Of a stretch of 64,000 nt of DNA, positions 38,937 through 50,024 are shown piece by piece. Position 1 is the first letter of the stretch, and every line of letters starts with the position of its first letter. Made by a program: the position numbers and the translations under genes. The DNA lies in NCBI RefSeq assembly GCF_004027225.2, contig NC_044278.2:3596001-3660000 (forward strand). The letters are read 5' to 3'. The notes beneath the pieces are model-generated. The model saw only the letters and a list, made by a program, of their open reading frames with translations. It did not search any database and was not told the DNA's origin. The DNA comes from Strigops habroptila. Lineage: Eukaryota; Chordata; Aves; Psittaciformes; Psittacidae.

Positions 38937-40688
38937 GTACCATGTGGGGTCCTCTTGGCACTGGCTCTTGTGCACGGCTCATGAGCTTGACAAGCTTTTT
39001 CTGGGGCAACAGGGATGCTCTGCGCTTCTTTCTGCTACCGCCTTGTCACCCCCTCCTTGCATCTTCATGCCTGCATAATCCCTGCACAAAGAGGGATGTT
39101 TTCCCCCTTTGATGTGCCCCTCCTCCGTTTAGGCTGGGTTGGCATGCATGTGAGTGTCCCCACATCAAGGTTGTCCATCCTCCACAATCTAGAGGGCCAC
39201 TGTATCCAGCCAGGTTTCTTTACCCTCAAGAGCATCATGTAGCACAAGTGTCGACTAGCGACCTACTGAGAGAGAACTGGTGTGTGCCTGCCTGGGAAAG
39301 CATTTTTATGCTTTGCACACAGTTTAATTTTACTCCGTGCCTGTATCCCGGCAGGCTCAGGGAGCCTTGTCTCTTTTCCCTCTGTGCTGTGCACGTGAGA
39401 TGTTAGTAACGACTTTAAGGAGGTGGGGAGCTGGCTGCCAGGAAAGGAGAAATCTGCTCCGCTGGTGTTTTCCTTGGCAGTGGACATCACTGGTAAAGGT
39501 GGGCTGATGGAGGAGCATTTTTAGCTCCCACAAGTCCCCACAAAGCTGGCGATAGAGCCCTCATTTTGTGCTAAGTAAGGAGGCAGGGAGGTAAGCATCG
39601 TCTCTGAGAGCTGCTGAGGCAGAGCATCGGTTCTTTAGGAGGAAACCTCCCTTGTGCCCACTGGCTCCGGATGCCTGTTTCTGGGGTATAAAATCCCTCA
39701 GGCAGGAGAGACCCACCTGAATAGCAGGGCTGGACTAGGGTACTTACTGCATTTTCTCTGTCTGAATTTGGCTGGCTAGACACAAGCTCTGTGGATGAGG
39801 GTGTGAGAAGGATATCGAGTATGGTGCCCAGCACAGCTTGGCCTGCTCACGCAGGAAGCTCAGCAGGGCACAGCATGCTGCTCACTGCCAGTCCCAGCCC
39901 CTCGTTTCTGTGAGATGGCTGTGGGGTGGTCAGGAAGGGGGGATCTGTGATCTGTCCCCTCCTTTGCATCGCCTGCCTCTTTCTGGGAAGTCCAGTGTCC
40001 GTCACTGCAGCGGCTGTACCAGGGAAGTCCAAACTGTGCTCATGGAAAGAAGTCATGAAGGAGTTAGGAGTGACACATCATTTCCCATAAAAGTGCTGAT
40101 TGCAGTCACCCGCCCTCCACCCTCCATGTATCAATGAAATTGTGGAGCGAAACCCACGGATATTCCCAAGGCAGCAAAACACCATGTCTGACTTTGCCCT
40201 CGTGACACTTCTCATTTTGCAGTGGTGGTTCCCTATAATGAGCCACCCACCCTCTGCCTTGTTTATTTCTGTTTTCCCACAGCAGGAGGGCTTACTGGTT
40301 GGGGTGTGACCAGGCTACTGCCCTGCAGCAGGAGGAGGGTGAGAAAAGACTGAGGTGTGACCTCCCTTCATAAGGTGTCTGCACTTAGAACCCCCCAGGT
40401 GTTACTGGGAGATTGTGGGTTTCCAGTTCCTGGTGCTGAACGGGACATTGTTGGTGGCTAGCCTGAGATTTTTCAGAAGACCCTAAAAACCACAAATCCT
40501 GTTTTCTCTTCCTCCTTTTCTGTTTTGTTTTGGGGGTTTTCCCCATTGATTTTTCTTTTTCCCCCTCCCTTTCCTCATTTCTTTCATCGCACCCCAGGAT
40601 TATGGCCATGCAAGAAAGGCTTGTGGGGAGACAAACGGAGCCTTGCAGCCCTCAGTCACCTTGCATTTCTCATGGCCTTTTCCCACAG
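38937..40688 (+). other. IGSF3: IGSF3 intron between D6 and D7
   Basis: A 1.75-kb phase-1 intron from GTACCA to TTTTCCCACAG. It holds a pyrimidine-rich tract near 40505-40585. I saw no exon or repeat. Confidence 0.88.
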
Positions 40689-41096
40689 ATAACCGCCTGC
40701 AGGTGAACCAGACCCACAAGAACATCACGGTGCTGGAGAACCAGTGGGTGACGCTGGAGTGCGCGGTCATCAACCGGACCAGCCCCTCGTCCCAGCTCTC
40801 AGTGGAGTGGTACGTCTGGCGGCCAGGTCACCCAGAGAAGGAGGTGGTGGCCCGGCTGAGCCGGCAGAGCATCCTGCGCTACGGGGACCTGGCAGCGCTG
40901 GGCGACCTGCGGAGCCGGCTGCACTTGGAGAGCCCGTCCCCGGGTCTCTACCTGCTCTCCATCCAAAACGCCACAGTGCGGGACAGCGGAGCCTATGACT
41001 GCCGCGTGGAGGAGTGGCTCCTCGACCCCAGCGACCGCTGGTACAAGCGGGCAGAGGACCTCTCCGGCCTCATCACTCTCACCGTCAAGCAGCCAG
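40689..41096 (+). CDS. IGSF3: IGSF3 exon: Ig-like V domain 7
   Basis: This 408-base exon encodes 136 residues in phase 1, after TTTTCCCACAG and before GTGAGG at 41097. The split first codon gives Asp. Cysteines are at residues 25 and 105 and the Trp is at 41. It is the most heavily glycosylated domain by prediction, with sequons starting at residues 7, 12, 29 and 94. After the second Cys it reads Arg-Val-Glu-Glu-Trp-Leu-Leu-Asp-Pro, matching D6 and D8 closely. The tyrosine corner is Asp-Ser-Gly-Ala-Tyr-Asp-Cys. Confidence 0.95.
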
Positions 41097-43055
41097 GTGA
41101 GGAGGATCTCATGCCAACAGCCTTGAGCAGCGCTCTGCCATCTTGGGTCAAACACAGGAGTCACCATCTGTTTTGAGACATATGACTCAAGATTAAATGT
41201 CTTAAAGGCTGTAGGTCAAATAACAGTTATGGTCCTTATTTGCTGGGTATTTTCCAGCATGTAAAGCAAGCACTCTGCAAGTTCTGCTGTGGTGCTTTAT
41301 GCCTGCCCATTCCAGTGAGGTAACTCTGCAGTGGAGCTGGCAAAAGGGTAAGATTCTGGAAAGGTTTTAATGGTCATTCCTGGCAGAGATTTGTACTGCA
41401 GAGGAGGAGCTCACTCGGGACAGCACTCTTCTGCCAGATCCTTGCCTGGAAAACTTTGCTGGCCTAGATGGCGTGAGCAGAGGATAAGGCCTCCCCAGGT
41501 AATCCCTGTATCCTGAGTGCCCACCTGGTTGTAAGTGCAGCTCTTCATCCAGGCTGAGAATTGCCAGCCCTGATGGAGGGAGAACGAACGGCAGGGGAAA
41601 TCCTTAAGGCTCATCTTGAATTGCGGAAGGATGTGGAGTGGGAAGAAGAGAGGGAGTTGAGGGTGCACTAATGCAAGATAATTTTTTCTGTAAAACTGCT
41701 TTGTTGTTGTTTGTTTTTCTTTCGTAGCAGCCAGTACTTAACAAAATGACTAAACTTGCTTGTGACTCATGTCTCATTAGTAAGGATCTCCATGCTCATT
41801 TTTCAGGACTATAATCGTGGGCAAAGAGGGGACAAAAGAACCTCTCGGCACCTTCAGACAGCAGTTCTGTTTCTGCTTAACGTGCAGAGGTGGGGAGGCT
41901 TTGTGTTGGTTTAGACAAGCCATTTCCTTCCCTCCTCCAGTTTTCCTCAGCAGTCCCATTTCTTTTCAGGAGTCTTCCCCAGGAAGCTGTGAACTGAAAA
42001 CACTTGTGTTGCCTAGAGCCTGAAGGGCTCTGGCCTTAATGAAGATTCTCCTTATGGGACCGTTTAAAACGTGTTGGGCAGATGCTCTAATGAGAAGCCC
42101 TGTGGCTGATGAGAGCTGGGGGACAGCAGCCCCCTCCTGCAGGGACACCCAGGGGCTGCACAAGAGAGGGTTTGCCCAGTTATCTTCACTGAAGGAGAAA
42201 GGTCTCTACAGTGGGCTATCAGCTTGCCTTTCCTGCTCAGCTCCCACGTTGGAAAGGGCTTTTTAATCTTTAAATGAAAGCTTAGATCTGTACTGATTGT
42301 GATCCCTGGAGTATGTGTGTGTTCCCTGGCAAGATGACTGAACCAAATGTTAATTGCTCTTGAAGTCAGCGTTTAATCAACCCATCTTGGGTCTGGCCGC
42401 TTTATCTCGGTTAGGTAAAAACATCTCTTTAGCCATGCAGCAAGCACTAGAACAAGAATAATAAAGAAAAACAAGAGAGGGAGACTTTTAGAAGCGTCCC
42501 CGCTGCATCTGTGCTGGGGACATCTCCATGGAGATGTTACCTAAATAACTTCCCAAATTGCTGCAGAAAATCCTCCCCTCTTCTGTCATAGCGATTTTCA
42601 AGACCTTTGAGCACTCTCAAAGAAGTAAAAAGCAGGCATGGAGTGCAATGCTCTTTGCTGGGGAGGAGGAGGAGTACATTGCTCCTCAGCACAGGCACCA
42701 ACTTCAGTGTTTCCTGGCATGTTCAAGTAGCACGTCTGGGTAAGCCGCAGCAGCTTTCTTCTCTCGCATGCACACCCGTTGGTTGGTGCCAGGGTCTGTG
42801 CGGGCAGGGCAGCAGTGCAGCGCTCGCAGCCCGCTCCTGTTTGACCCTGCACCAGGCGGTGTGCGGCGAGGTGAGGATGCTGCGCCTGTGGGGTTGACCA
42901 CAGAGGTACCTGTGGGACCTGGCAGGCTGCGTCAAGCCTTTGGGTATTGCTTAGACTGCGCCCAGTGCATGCCAGAGATGTGACAGTCAGTCTGCACTGG
43001 GGCACGGTGGCTTTGATGATACTCAGCGCTCACCTCTCCCCTTTTCTCATCTCAG
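41097..43055 (+). other. IGSF3: IGSF3 intron between D7 and D8
   Basis: A 1.96-kb phase-1 intron from GTGAGG to TTCTCATCTCAG. It contains a strong pyrimidine tract followed by TAG at 41701-41727 that resembles an acceptor, but no good coding exon follows. Nothing else was recognised. Confidence 0.88.
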
Positions 43056-43487
43056 ATCCCACCTTGCAGGTGGACACAGCCACTGCCAACCTCACGGTGC
43101 AGGAGAAGGAATCCTTCCCGCTGGACTGCAGCATCCTGTCCCGCTCCAGCCCAGAGTCCCATTTCGCAGTGACATGGTACAACATGCAGGCTAAAGAGGT
43201 GGGTGGCCACATGGAGGAGGACGAGGAAGAGGAGGAGGAGAGGGAAGCAGTGCTGACCGTGGGCCCCGATGCCATCTTCAGCGCCGAGGCCAGTCGCTGG
43301 GAGGGGCGCCTGCGCTTCCAGAGGCTCTCGGCGGTGCTTTTCCGGCTGACGGTGCTGCAGGCCAGTGGAGCCGACACGGGGAACTACTCCTGCCGCGTGG
43401 AGGAGTGGCTGGCGGACCCCAACGGCGTGTGGTACCGGCTGGCAGAGGAGGAGTCGGGCACGGTTGCTGTTCATGTGCAGGATGCAG
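43056..43487 (+). CDS. IGSF3: IGSF3 exon: Ig-like V domain 8, with acidic insert
   Basis: This 432-base exon encodes 144 residues and is the longest Ig unit here. It lies in phase 1 between TTCTCATCTCAG and GTGAGA at 43488. Cysteines are at residues 25 and 113 and the Trp is at 41. The extra length is an acidic insert at residues 54-64, nearly all Glu with one Asp and one Arg, in the loop after the C' strand. N-glycosylation sequons begin at residues 12 (Asn-Leu-Thr) and 110 (Asn-Tyr-Ser). After the second Cys it reads Arg-Val-Glu-Glu-Trp-Leu-Ala-Asp-Pro. This is the membrane-proximal domain; the next exon encodes the transmembrane helix. The GAG/GAA repeat encoding the acidic run could vary in length between individuals. 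Confidence 0.95.
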
Positions 43488-44276
43488 GTGAGAAGAGGTG
43501 ATGGCCCTCTTGGGGACATGGCCCTGGCATCTCCTTTGGTCTTTGTTTGGTCTTTGTCTTTGGTTCAACCAAGATAAAAAGGCCAAGGAGTGAATGGGAC
43601 TGGGTCTCGCTTGCACCGGGGCAAGTCTGTGGTGCCAGTGCTTTTCCAACCAGGTCAATGACTTATAGCCCATCTTTTTCTTAGGTTAAGCACTGCGCTT
43701 AGCTCTGTGCTGGGGCTGCCTGCCCCACAACGCCACCTGGTGTGTCTGGAGTCAGTGGGGACAGACATTGCCCCCCACTGGGGTTTAACCCTTCCCTTTG
43801 GAAACACCCTGGAGTTTGGCTTGGCTGTGCACAAAGGTGCAGGCTGTTGCACAAAGGTTTCCTCCCAGCAACTCTTGAAGCCATTGGATGGTTTAGAGGC
43901 CCCAGAGATAACTGAGGTGCTGAGAGTTTTGTGGGCCCTTAAGGGACATACCCTGGGGTGCTGCCTCTGTGTACGACCACTGAGGGAATCAATGCTTTGC
44001 AAGGCTCCCCGCTTTGTAAGATATCATAAAATCTGCACCAGGGAGGACTCTTGTCTAGCACTCATTGAACTCATGGCAGGGGGATAAAGCCAAAACATGC
44101 CCTGCGATAACTTTCTTCTGCTGCTCTGTTCTGCAATATTGGTATTCCTCTCAGAGCCCCACCTTCTCCATTGACACAGATTAATGAGTATCTGGGTTTT
44201 TTTGTTTCTAAAGAAGTTCTTAGGCACTGTGTTGCAGAGAAGCCATGAAATGTGACAATCCTATGTCTCTTTCCAG
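43488..44276 (+). other. IGSF3: IGSF3 intron between D8 and the transmembrane exon
   Basis: A 789-base phase-1 intron from GTGAGA to CTCTTTCCAG. A CTCF-like or E-box sequence (GCCACCTGGTGT) is present at 43732-43743. No exon was seen. Confidence 0.88.
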
Positions 44277-44527
44277 GCTCCAGCCTGCAGTCTGTCATCT
44301 GCTCCAACGACGCCCTCTTCTACTTTGTGTTCTTCTACCCCTTCCCCATCTTCGGCATCTTGATCATCACCATCCTCCTGGTGCGGTTCAAGAGCCGGAA
44401 CTCTAGCAAGAACTCTGAGGGCAAGAACGGGGTCCCCTTGCTGTGGATCAAAGAGCCTCACCTCAACTACTCTCCCACCTGCCTAGAGCCACCAGTCCTC
44501 AGCATCCACCCAGGAACCATAGATTAA
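44277..44527 (+). CDS. IGSF3: IGSF3 last coding exon: transmembrane helix and cytoplasmic tail
   Basis: Encodes 83 residues and the TAA stop at 44525-44527, after the acceptor CTCTTTCCAG. Residues 1-12 are a short extracellular stalk with one Cys (residue 9). Residues 13-36 form one hydrophobic helix rich in Phe, Ile and Leu with two prolines. It is followed by a basic stop-transfer Arg-Phe-Lys-Ser-Arg. The cytoplasmic tail is about 47 residues, with a Ser/Asn/Lys-rich first part, and ends in Gly-Thr-Ile-Asp. EWI proteins are known to have short tails and to be palmitoylated near the membrane; I see no juxtamembrane cytoplasmic Cys here, only one about 32 residues into the tail. Together with the seven Ig exons this gives 1036 residues, about what D2 to the C-terminus should be in a roughly 1190-residue IGSF3. 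Confidence 0.95.
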
Positions 44528-47260
44528 ACAGGCAGAGGCACCCAGGGGGACACGCAGAGAGAGCGAGAGAAGCAGAGACACACCGGGAGCCCTAAGGAAC
44601 AGAGTGGGTTTTGTTGTTCTTGTTTCATTTGTTTCGGTGTCTGTGCTCCGACGCGGCGGCTGAGCTCTGTGGAGCACCCAGCCAGCAGGGACGGGAAGGT
44701 CCGAGGCTTCCTCCACTGCCTGTGGGGAACGCGCCGCCTCATCCTGACGGACGGAGGGTCCCTGCGCTTGATGTACATAGCAGATGTTCCTCTCGGATTA
44801 ATTTTGTTCCCATCAGTTGCTGTCTTTTGGGCCGTTACTTTTTTTGTTGTCATTTCTTTTTTGGTCACTGAAAGAACTGTAGGCTTCCCCTGCCTTCCAC
44901 ACAGCGAGGAGTTCCAAAGGGGCATTTGGTCCTGGGGCGATCTCTTCGGAAGTAAATGTGTATGTTTTCCAAAACAGACTGGTTTTCCTCCTCAGACTTG
45001 GTGCCACGGTGAAGAAGGTCTTTTCTCAAGGTGTGCTGAGCTAGCTCCTCCTTCTTCTAAAATAGACAAAGCCAGGCCCACCTACGGAGGGGTTAGCTGA
45101 GCTATCAAGACATCCATCTCGAAGACTGGCTGTAGTCTCAGCATCTTCTTGCCTCCATCTGCTGTTCTCTCAGGAGGGAGCAATTCACCTTTTGGAGTGT
45201 TTCCAGGTCTTGGAGAGACCGAATATTCAGCACACTAGTGGTCAGGACAAAAGCAATTTAGTTTGTCTCCAGGAACTGAAGGGAGGGATGGAAGGAGGAC
45301 ACCTGAAAGCTCTGACTTTGTTGGTAGCAAAACAGGTCCTCATACACTCCAGCTTACCAGAGTTGTGCTCCTCCCTGGTGCCCATGCTGCAACCTCTGAC
45401 GAGGTGGGTCCCCTCTGTGCCCCGGTCGCCTGGGGATGAGTGGCTGGATCCAGTCTCTGAAGACTTCAACATGACCAAAGTAATGACTCTAGGAAGGGGG
45501 AAGGGGGAAGCTCCACAGGTTGGCTTCACAGCCCCTGGATGGTTAAGCCAAGGAGCCCAGTTACAGCCATGCCATGCAGCGAGGACGTGCAATTAACCAC
45601 CATGTGGCGTGAGTTTCCCTGTGGCTTGCACTACTTCCTGGTGTGAGCTTGGACAGGGCGAGGAGCCTGCACCACATTGGCACCCTGGGGGCTTCCCTGT
45701 CCCCTTGGGCTGAGAGAGATCTTCCCTGCGTGTGCACGTGCATCTGCCGTTTTGTGTTTCTGGGGCTTGAGGAGGAGAAACCATTTCTCCATCAGCTTCC
45801 CATCCTGGCAAAGTCATCTGCTCTTGTAGGCCGTCGCTGTGGCAGGAAATGCTGTTCTTTCTGTGAAAGATATGGCTCTCACGAACCAAACCAGGGCTCT
45901 CGCCACGTGGGACACCTGAGCTCCCGTGTACCCCTTAATGCCAAGTACCCCTGCCCTGTCCTGTGGGGGAATCCGCCGCCTCCCCTGTACGCCCCAAGTA
46001 TTATGTCTGGCGGAAGAAAATGTTTGCCAAAAATGGCCTTTTGTTGTCTTCCTCGATGTCTTCCTGGCAAATCTGGCCACTTATCTTTTGCAGCATGGCT
46101 GAAGCCAACCGGGATGGATGGGCACAGCCACAAGACCCCCCACACCTCGTGTGTGAGAGGTGCCATACCCACAGCCGTTGCCCTCTTCAGGAGGGTCGGA
46201 CTGCTCTTTGTGAAGAGGACCTCAGCAGATGCTCTGTAGCACTAGTTGGTTAGACCCTGATGCCTTGATGTTTCAGAGGTGGTGACGCCTCAGGTGGAAG
46301 ATCCGCACCGCATATCCTCTCTTCCAGCTGGGAGAGGACCCATGTGGCTGTGGACTCTTCCATGCTAGGGCGTTTGAAGTCAGCCACCTCTGCTCTTCCA
46401 CCAGAACGGCATTGGTTTCTTCTTTCACTGGGAAGCCCAAATTTCACTCGTCCCTCTGCAAAGTCTGCCTCCTCGAGACGTAACTGCTTGCTGACCCCAG
46501 CATATGCGTAATATCACACTCCTATATATATATACACATATCACACACCCGCACACTTGTCTTCCCTTTCTGGTTAAGACGTCTGCAAAGAGAGGAGTGG
46601 GATGAGAAGTGAATGGAAATGAAGAACCGAGGAGCAAACAGCAGCAGCCGCAGCCAGTGGGTATTGTTTTGTAAAGGTAGTGTCTCGTGCACGTGCTGCT
46701 CCGGGGCAGGAACTGCAACTCACTTCAGCTTTAAAGGAAGGGAGAAGAGCAAATGAAGTCAGCAGGAGCTGTTCTTCCCTGGGAGAGCACTGCGCTGCAT
46801 CCGAGCCGTGCTCCTCATCGGCCTGTCTGCCCCGGAGCAGGGCTCTCCTGGAGGGCTGTCCCATGGCCCTGGCTGGATTGGGTCCCTTCCCAGCCCTGCG
46901 GTTCCTGCACTGAGCCCAGGCTTCCCTGGGCTTCCAGGTGGTCCCTGAATGTACCTTGCCGGTGACGTTTCTCCATTGCTCTGGCAGTATGTTGCCCAGT
47001 GTCAAACTTCTGTTTTTATAAGGCAGACTCTTCCTGTAACGAGTTTTAACATGAAGCTTTTCAAACCACTCTCTCTGCTGTAACTTTCTGTAACAAACCC
47101 GAGAAGAAAGAGAGATCCTCTATCCATGCATGATGTGGAAAAATGTTCGGGATTTTTTTAAAAAAAGCAAACGTTTAACAAAAACTTTGTACTATGTTGC
47201 ACTAAAACATGTTTTATACAACACGCCGGAGAGCTGTAGTAAACTGTGTTGAAATTGTGA
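44528..47260 (+). other. IGSF3: IGSF3 3' untranslated region
   Basis: Region after the stop codon. No AATAAA was found before 47260. The best candidate poly(A) signal is the variant AGTAAA at 47238-47243, followed by GT-rich sequence. A Pumilio-type TGTACATA sits at 44772-44779 and a miR-130/301-type seed match (TTGCACTA) at 47197-47204, about 35 bases before the proposed signal. A short AT/CA dinucleotide tract lies at about 46522-46545. The end is inferred; the transcript could extend further. Confidence 0.65.
47238..47243 (+). terminator. IGSF3: Candidate IGSF3 poly(A) signal AGTAAA
   Basis: A one-base variant of AATAAA with a GT-rich downstream region (47244-47275). It is chosen because no canonical signal was found between the IGSF3 stop codon and the opposing ADPRH 3' end. 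Confidence 0.5.
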
Positions 47261-47524
47261 ATCCTATTGCTGCTGGTTTTTATCAGATCTGGGCTTTCAT
47301 TATGCCTTTTATGCACACTCCCTGCATAAAGGTGTGCTGAACACCCCCTTCAGGCAGCCTCTCCCTTTCCCACCGCCCATTCCCTGATGCATTAACTCTC
47401 CTCCCGCCCCGGTAGCACATCTCCTCTCTTGCAGGCTGGAGCTTGCAGACACCTTACACCCTCTGGCTCTTCATACTTCTCCCTCCCATCCCTTAATTCA
47501 TCCTGTAACAGAATATAACATTTA

Positions 47525-48568
47525 ACCAAGGCACGTCAGGTCTCTTTATTGAACGGGATACACCATTTTTTAAATTGCCTTGAAAACAGGAAGTACTTTG
47601 CTCTGTCATAGTCTGGATTTGAAGAAAAAACTTTTTCTTTTATAGAATTATCCATAGCAAACGTTAAGCAAATAATCTTTAGTAACCTTGATGTAAGCAG
47701 AAGAATATTGTTCACTACAGAAGCTGCTTAAGTTGACGTAACATGCAAACTTAATTTTCATTACCCCCTTTTACCTTGCTTAAGGGTTTGGTTAGTAGTC
47801 TTGAACTCCCACATTAACTGAAATAGGGAAGTAGTGCGATACATTCTTACCTGTACAGCAAAAGTGCTGTGAAATTGTGCAAAATGCAGTGCTGGCACAG
47901 CTGTAAGGCTGGGTTTGGGTTTTTTCCCCATATTCATTTAAAACAAAAGAATCTGCTAAAATAATTCTATGAGAAAGCTGCTGTCCCCAGGCACAACTGC
48001 CTGTTTGCCTGTTCCCCCCCTCCCCAACCAGGTTGTCTTGGGCTGCGTCTGCTATAGCCTCAGTGCTGAGGAGCTCAGTGCTAGATGGCAAGTGGTGTCC
48101 GCAGCACTCCCTGGTGACAGTACCAGGCAGGGACCTTGGGCTAGCTTAGGCTTGCCGGGAGGCATCTGCAGCCCATGCACACTCCCTGCACTCAGCTGTG
48201 TGTCCCTGACCCCCTCGGGCACGCTCCTATGGGCAGGACCCTGGTCTGGGGCAGCTTTTGCTGCTGGGGCATGGCTAGCGATGCTGCAGCGGGTGCCCCT
48301 GCTCCCCTTGAGGGCCAGGCGATGTGCAGCGCAGGAGGGATGTCTCCCATCAAACCACCTTGTAAGTGCTTCCCCCACCCACCATCTGCAAGCTGCTAGC
48401 CCAGAATGGCCCCCTATTGAAGCCAACACAAAAAAAGCAGATCTGGTTCTGGCTGATGCTCCTGTGCTTTAACCCAGCAGGTTTGCAGATGGGGTTTGCT
48501 AAACCTTGAGCGAGCAAGGGGTGGCCATGGGGTGAGCGCACCCCTGGGCGGCCCTGCTGCCCCCCCAT
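47525..48568 (-). other. ADPRH: ADPRH 3' untranslated region
   Basis: Minus-strand region after the ADPRH stop codon. The first clear AATAAA on this strand is at 47545-47550, so the UTR would be about 1.04 kb. The gap to the predicted IGSF3 end is about 270 bases (47261-47524), in which nothing else was seen. Confidence 0.6.
47545..47550 (-). terminator. ADPRH: Candidate ADPRH poly(A) signal AATAAA
   Basis: TTTATT on the plus strand, read as AATAAA on the minus strand, about 1 kb after the ADPRH stop codon in an AT-rich region. Confidence 0.6.
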
Positions 48569-48956
48569 CTAGGTGAGGCGGTACAAGCCCTTGGCCGCCT
48601 GCTCCAGGCGGTCCCTGTACTCCAGCTGGGCATAGAGGGAGTCATTGACGCCCTGGAAGCTGTGCATGGCGCCCCACCAGCAGGCCGCAATGGTGGCGGT
48701 GGAGTCGCTGTCACCACCATGGAAGAAGGCGCGGTGAGCCAGCTCTGCCCACGAGTCCCCCGCGCCCAGCAGCGCGTCGTAAGCAATCATGGGGGCATCG
48801 TGCCCGCTGCTGCCCCCCCAGCCGTTGTAGCTGAGGGAGGTGTAGAAGGAGTCTCTTTCTTCCACACCATACCTTGGGGGGAAGGTGGGTGGCGAGATCC
48901 CGTCTGATATGCCTCTCTCTGCCAGGTATTTTTCCCACTGCTCTTCAAAGTAATGC
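48569..48956 (-). CDS. ADPRH: ADPRH coding exon 3 (C-terminal part of ARH1)
   Basis: Encodes residues 221-348 of ADP-ribosylarginine hydrolase (plus the last base of the Trp220 codon) and the TAG stop at 48569-48571. The acceptor is a pyrimidine-rich tract ending in TTTCGCAG just above 48956 and takes a phase-2 junction: TG from exon 2 plus G gives Trp220. This start, rather than an earlier in-frame one, joins to the sequence expected from known ARH1 proteins. The key block His-Gly-Gly-Asp-Ser-Asp-Ser-Thr puts aspartates at residues 302 and 304, the positions known to bind the metal ions in ARH1. A [11 protein letters not shown] motif precedes it. The protein ends about nine residues earlier than human ARH1 (357). 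ARH1 cleaves the ADP-ribose-arginine bond and so reverses arginine mono-ADP-ribosylation in the cytosol. Confidence 0.95.
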
Positions 48957-49663
48957 CTGCGAAACAGGATGGAGGGGCTGTAAAAGACATCCCATGGCAG
49001 AAGCATATACCTCAGCTCCCTGCTCGGCACCAGCTGAAAACGTGCCGCATCAAGAGCCCGGAGCAGTGGCTCGGCAAAATGGTAGGCGTCCCCCAGTTTG
49101 TCAAACTAGGGACATGATTTCCAGTAAGAGGCCCAGGGACATGTTTCAGTGAGTTAGATTTCCCCTCCCTCCAGCCACATGGGAGAAGGCAGCCCAGCAC
49201 CTGCTGCTGTCGTGCTGCACGGGATTCAAAGGCTCAGAGTGAAAACTGAGTCATCCTTCCAGATTCAGAGTACCTCTGCCCTGCCTGCGTGTGCCCCTGC
49301 GCACAGAGCCCCACTGAATCTGCAACCAGATTTGGTTAAGACTTTCAAACTGAGCTCAGTCCTAAATGTGGTGCTCTTTTCCTGCTTCCCATCTTTCATC
49401 AGGTCACGGTTGCTTGAGATGACAAATCCAGCTACCTCATACTGAATCCAAAAAAATGTCACAACTACATGATCCAAACACAATGTTTTGTTTTAAATTA
49501 AGTTAGAGGTACTCTGAATCTATTCAGTCCCACAGCAGGCATGTGCTGCTCTGGGACTTTACCGTGCGTGATTACTGCAACTTAAGTATAAGCAGAGCTC
49601 GCCCTCTCATACATGAGGTTTATTTCAGTCTTAGCAAAGCCCGGTGCTGGAGGCGCAGCTCAC
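48957..49663 (-). other. ADPRH: ADPRH intron 2
   Basis: A 707-base phase-2 intron on the minus strand, donor GTGAGC and acceptor TTTCGCAG. The exon 3 reading frame stays open into this intron up to 49108, but the splice junction and family comparison put the exon start at 48956. Confidence 0.88.
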
Positions 49664-50024
49664 CATTGCCCCATGTTCTCCTCCACGAAGAAGCCGGTGT
49701 CCCGCACGTAGGCTTTTGCCTTTGGCAGCACCTCCAGCAGCCGCTTCCCCCAGGCCGGGAGGGGCACGGCGTTCACCGCGAGGGCTGTGAAGAGGGCTGA
49801 AGCCAGGGACCCCAGGTAGCCGGTAGGATGGTGGTGGGTCATTCGGCCGCTCTCGATGCTGACTTGCACCAGGGTGTCCAGCTCACTGGCGTGGCAGAAA
49901 CGCAGCCCGATGCACATGGCACGCATGGCGGCCCCGCAGCCTCCTGCACGGGGGCTGAACGGGATCCTCCAGCCATCCGGCCGCTCCGGGTCCAGCTTCA
50001 GCGCGTTCTCCTTACTCACGGTAC
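49664..50024 (-). CDS. ADPRH: ADPRH coding exon 2 (central part of ARH1)
   Basis: A 361-base exon encoding residues 101-219 plus split codons at both ends. The acceptor is CTCCTGTCCAG above 50024 (phase 1: G from exon 1 plus GT gives Gly100). The donor is GTGAGC below 49664 (phase 2). It carries strongly conserved ARH family blocks: [22 protein letters not shown], and [15 protein letters not shown]. The His-rich block lines the active-site cleft in the all-helical ARH fold. No frameshift or lost key residue is seen. Confidence 0.95.

Noticed and set aside
41701..41779. Cryptic 52-base exon in the D7-D8 intron
   Set aside because: A strong acceptor (41725-41727) and a possible donor (41780) exist, but the piece has an in-frame stop and changes the frame; at most a poison exon, with no support.
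48957..49105. In-frame upstream extension of ADPRH exon 3 with an alternative TAG acceptor at 49106-49110
   Set aside because: It would not match the phase-2 donor of exon 2, and known ARH1 proteins have no such insert. The acceptor at 48956 restores Trp220 and aligns Asp302/304 exactly.
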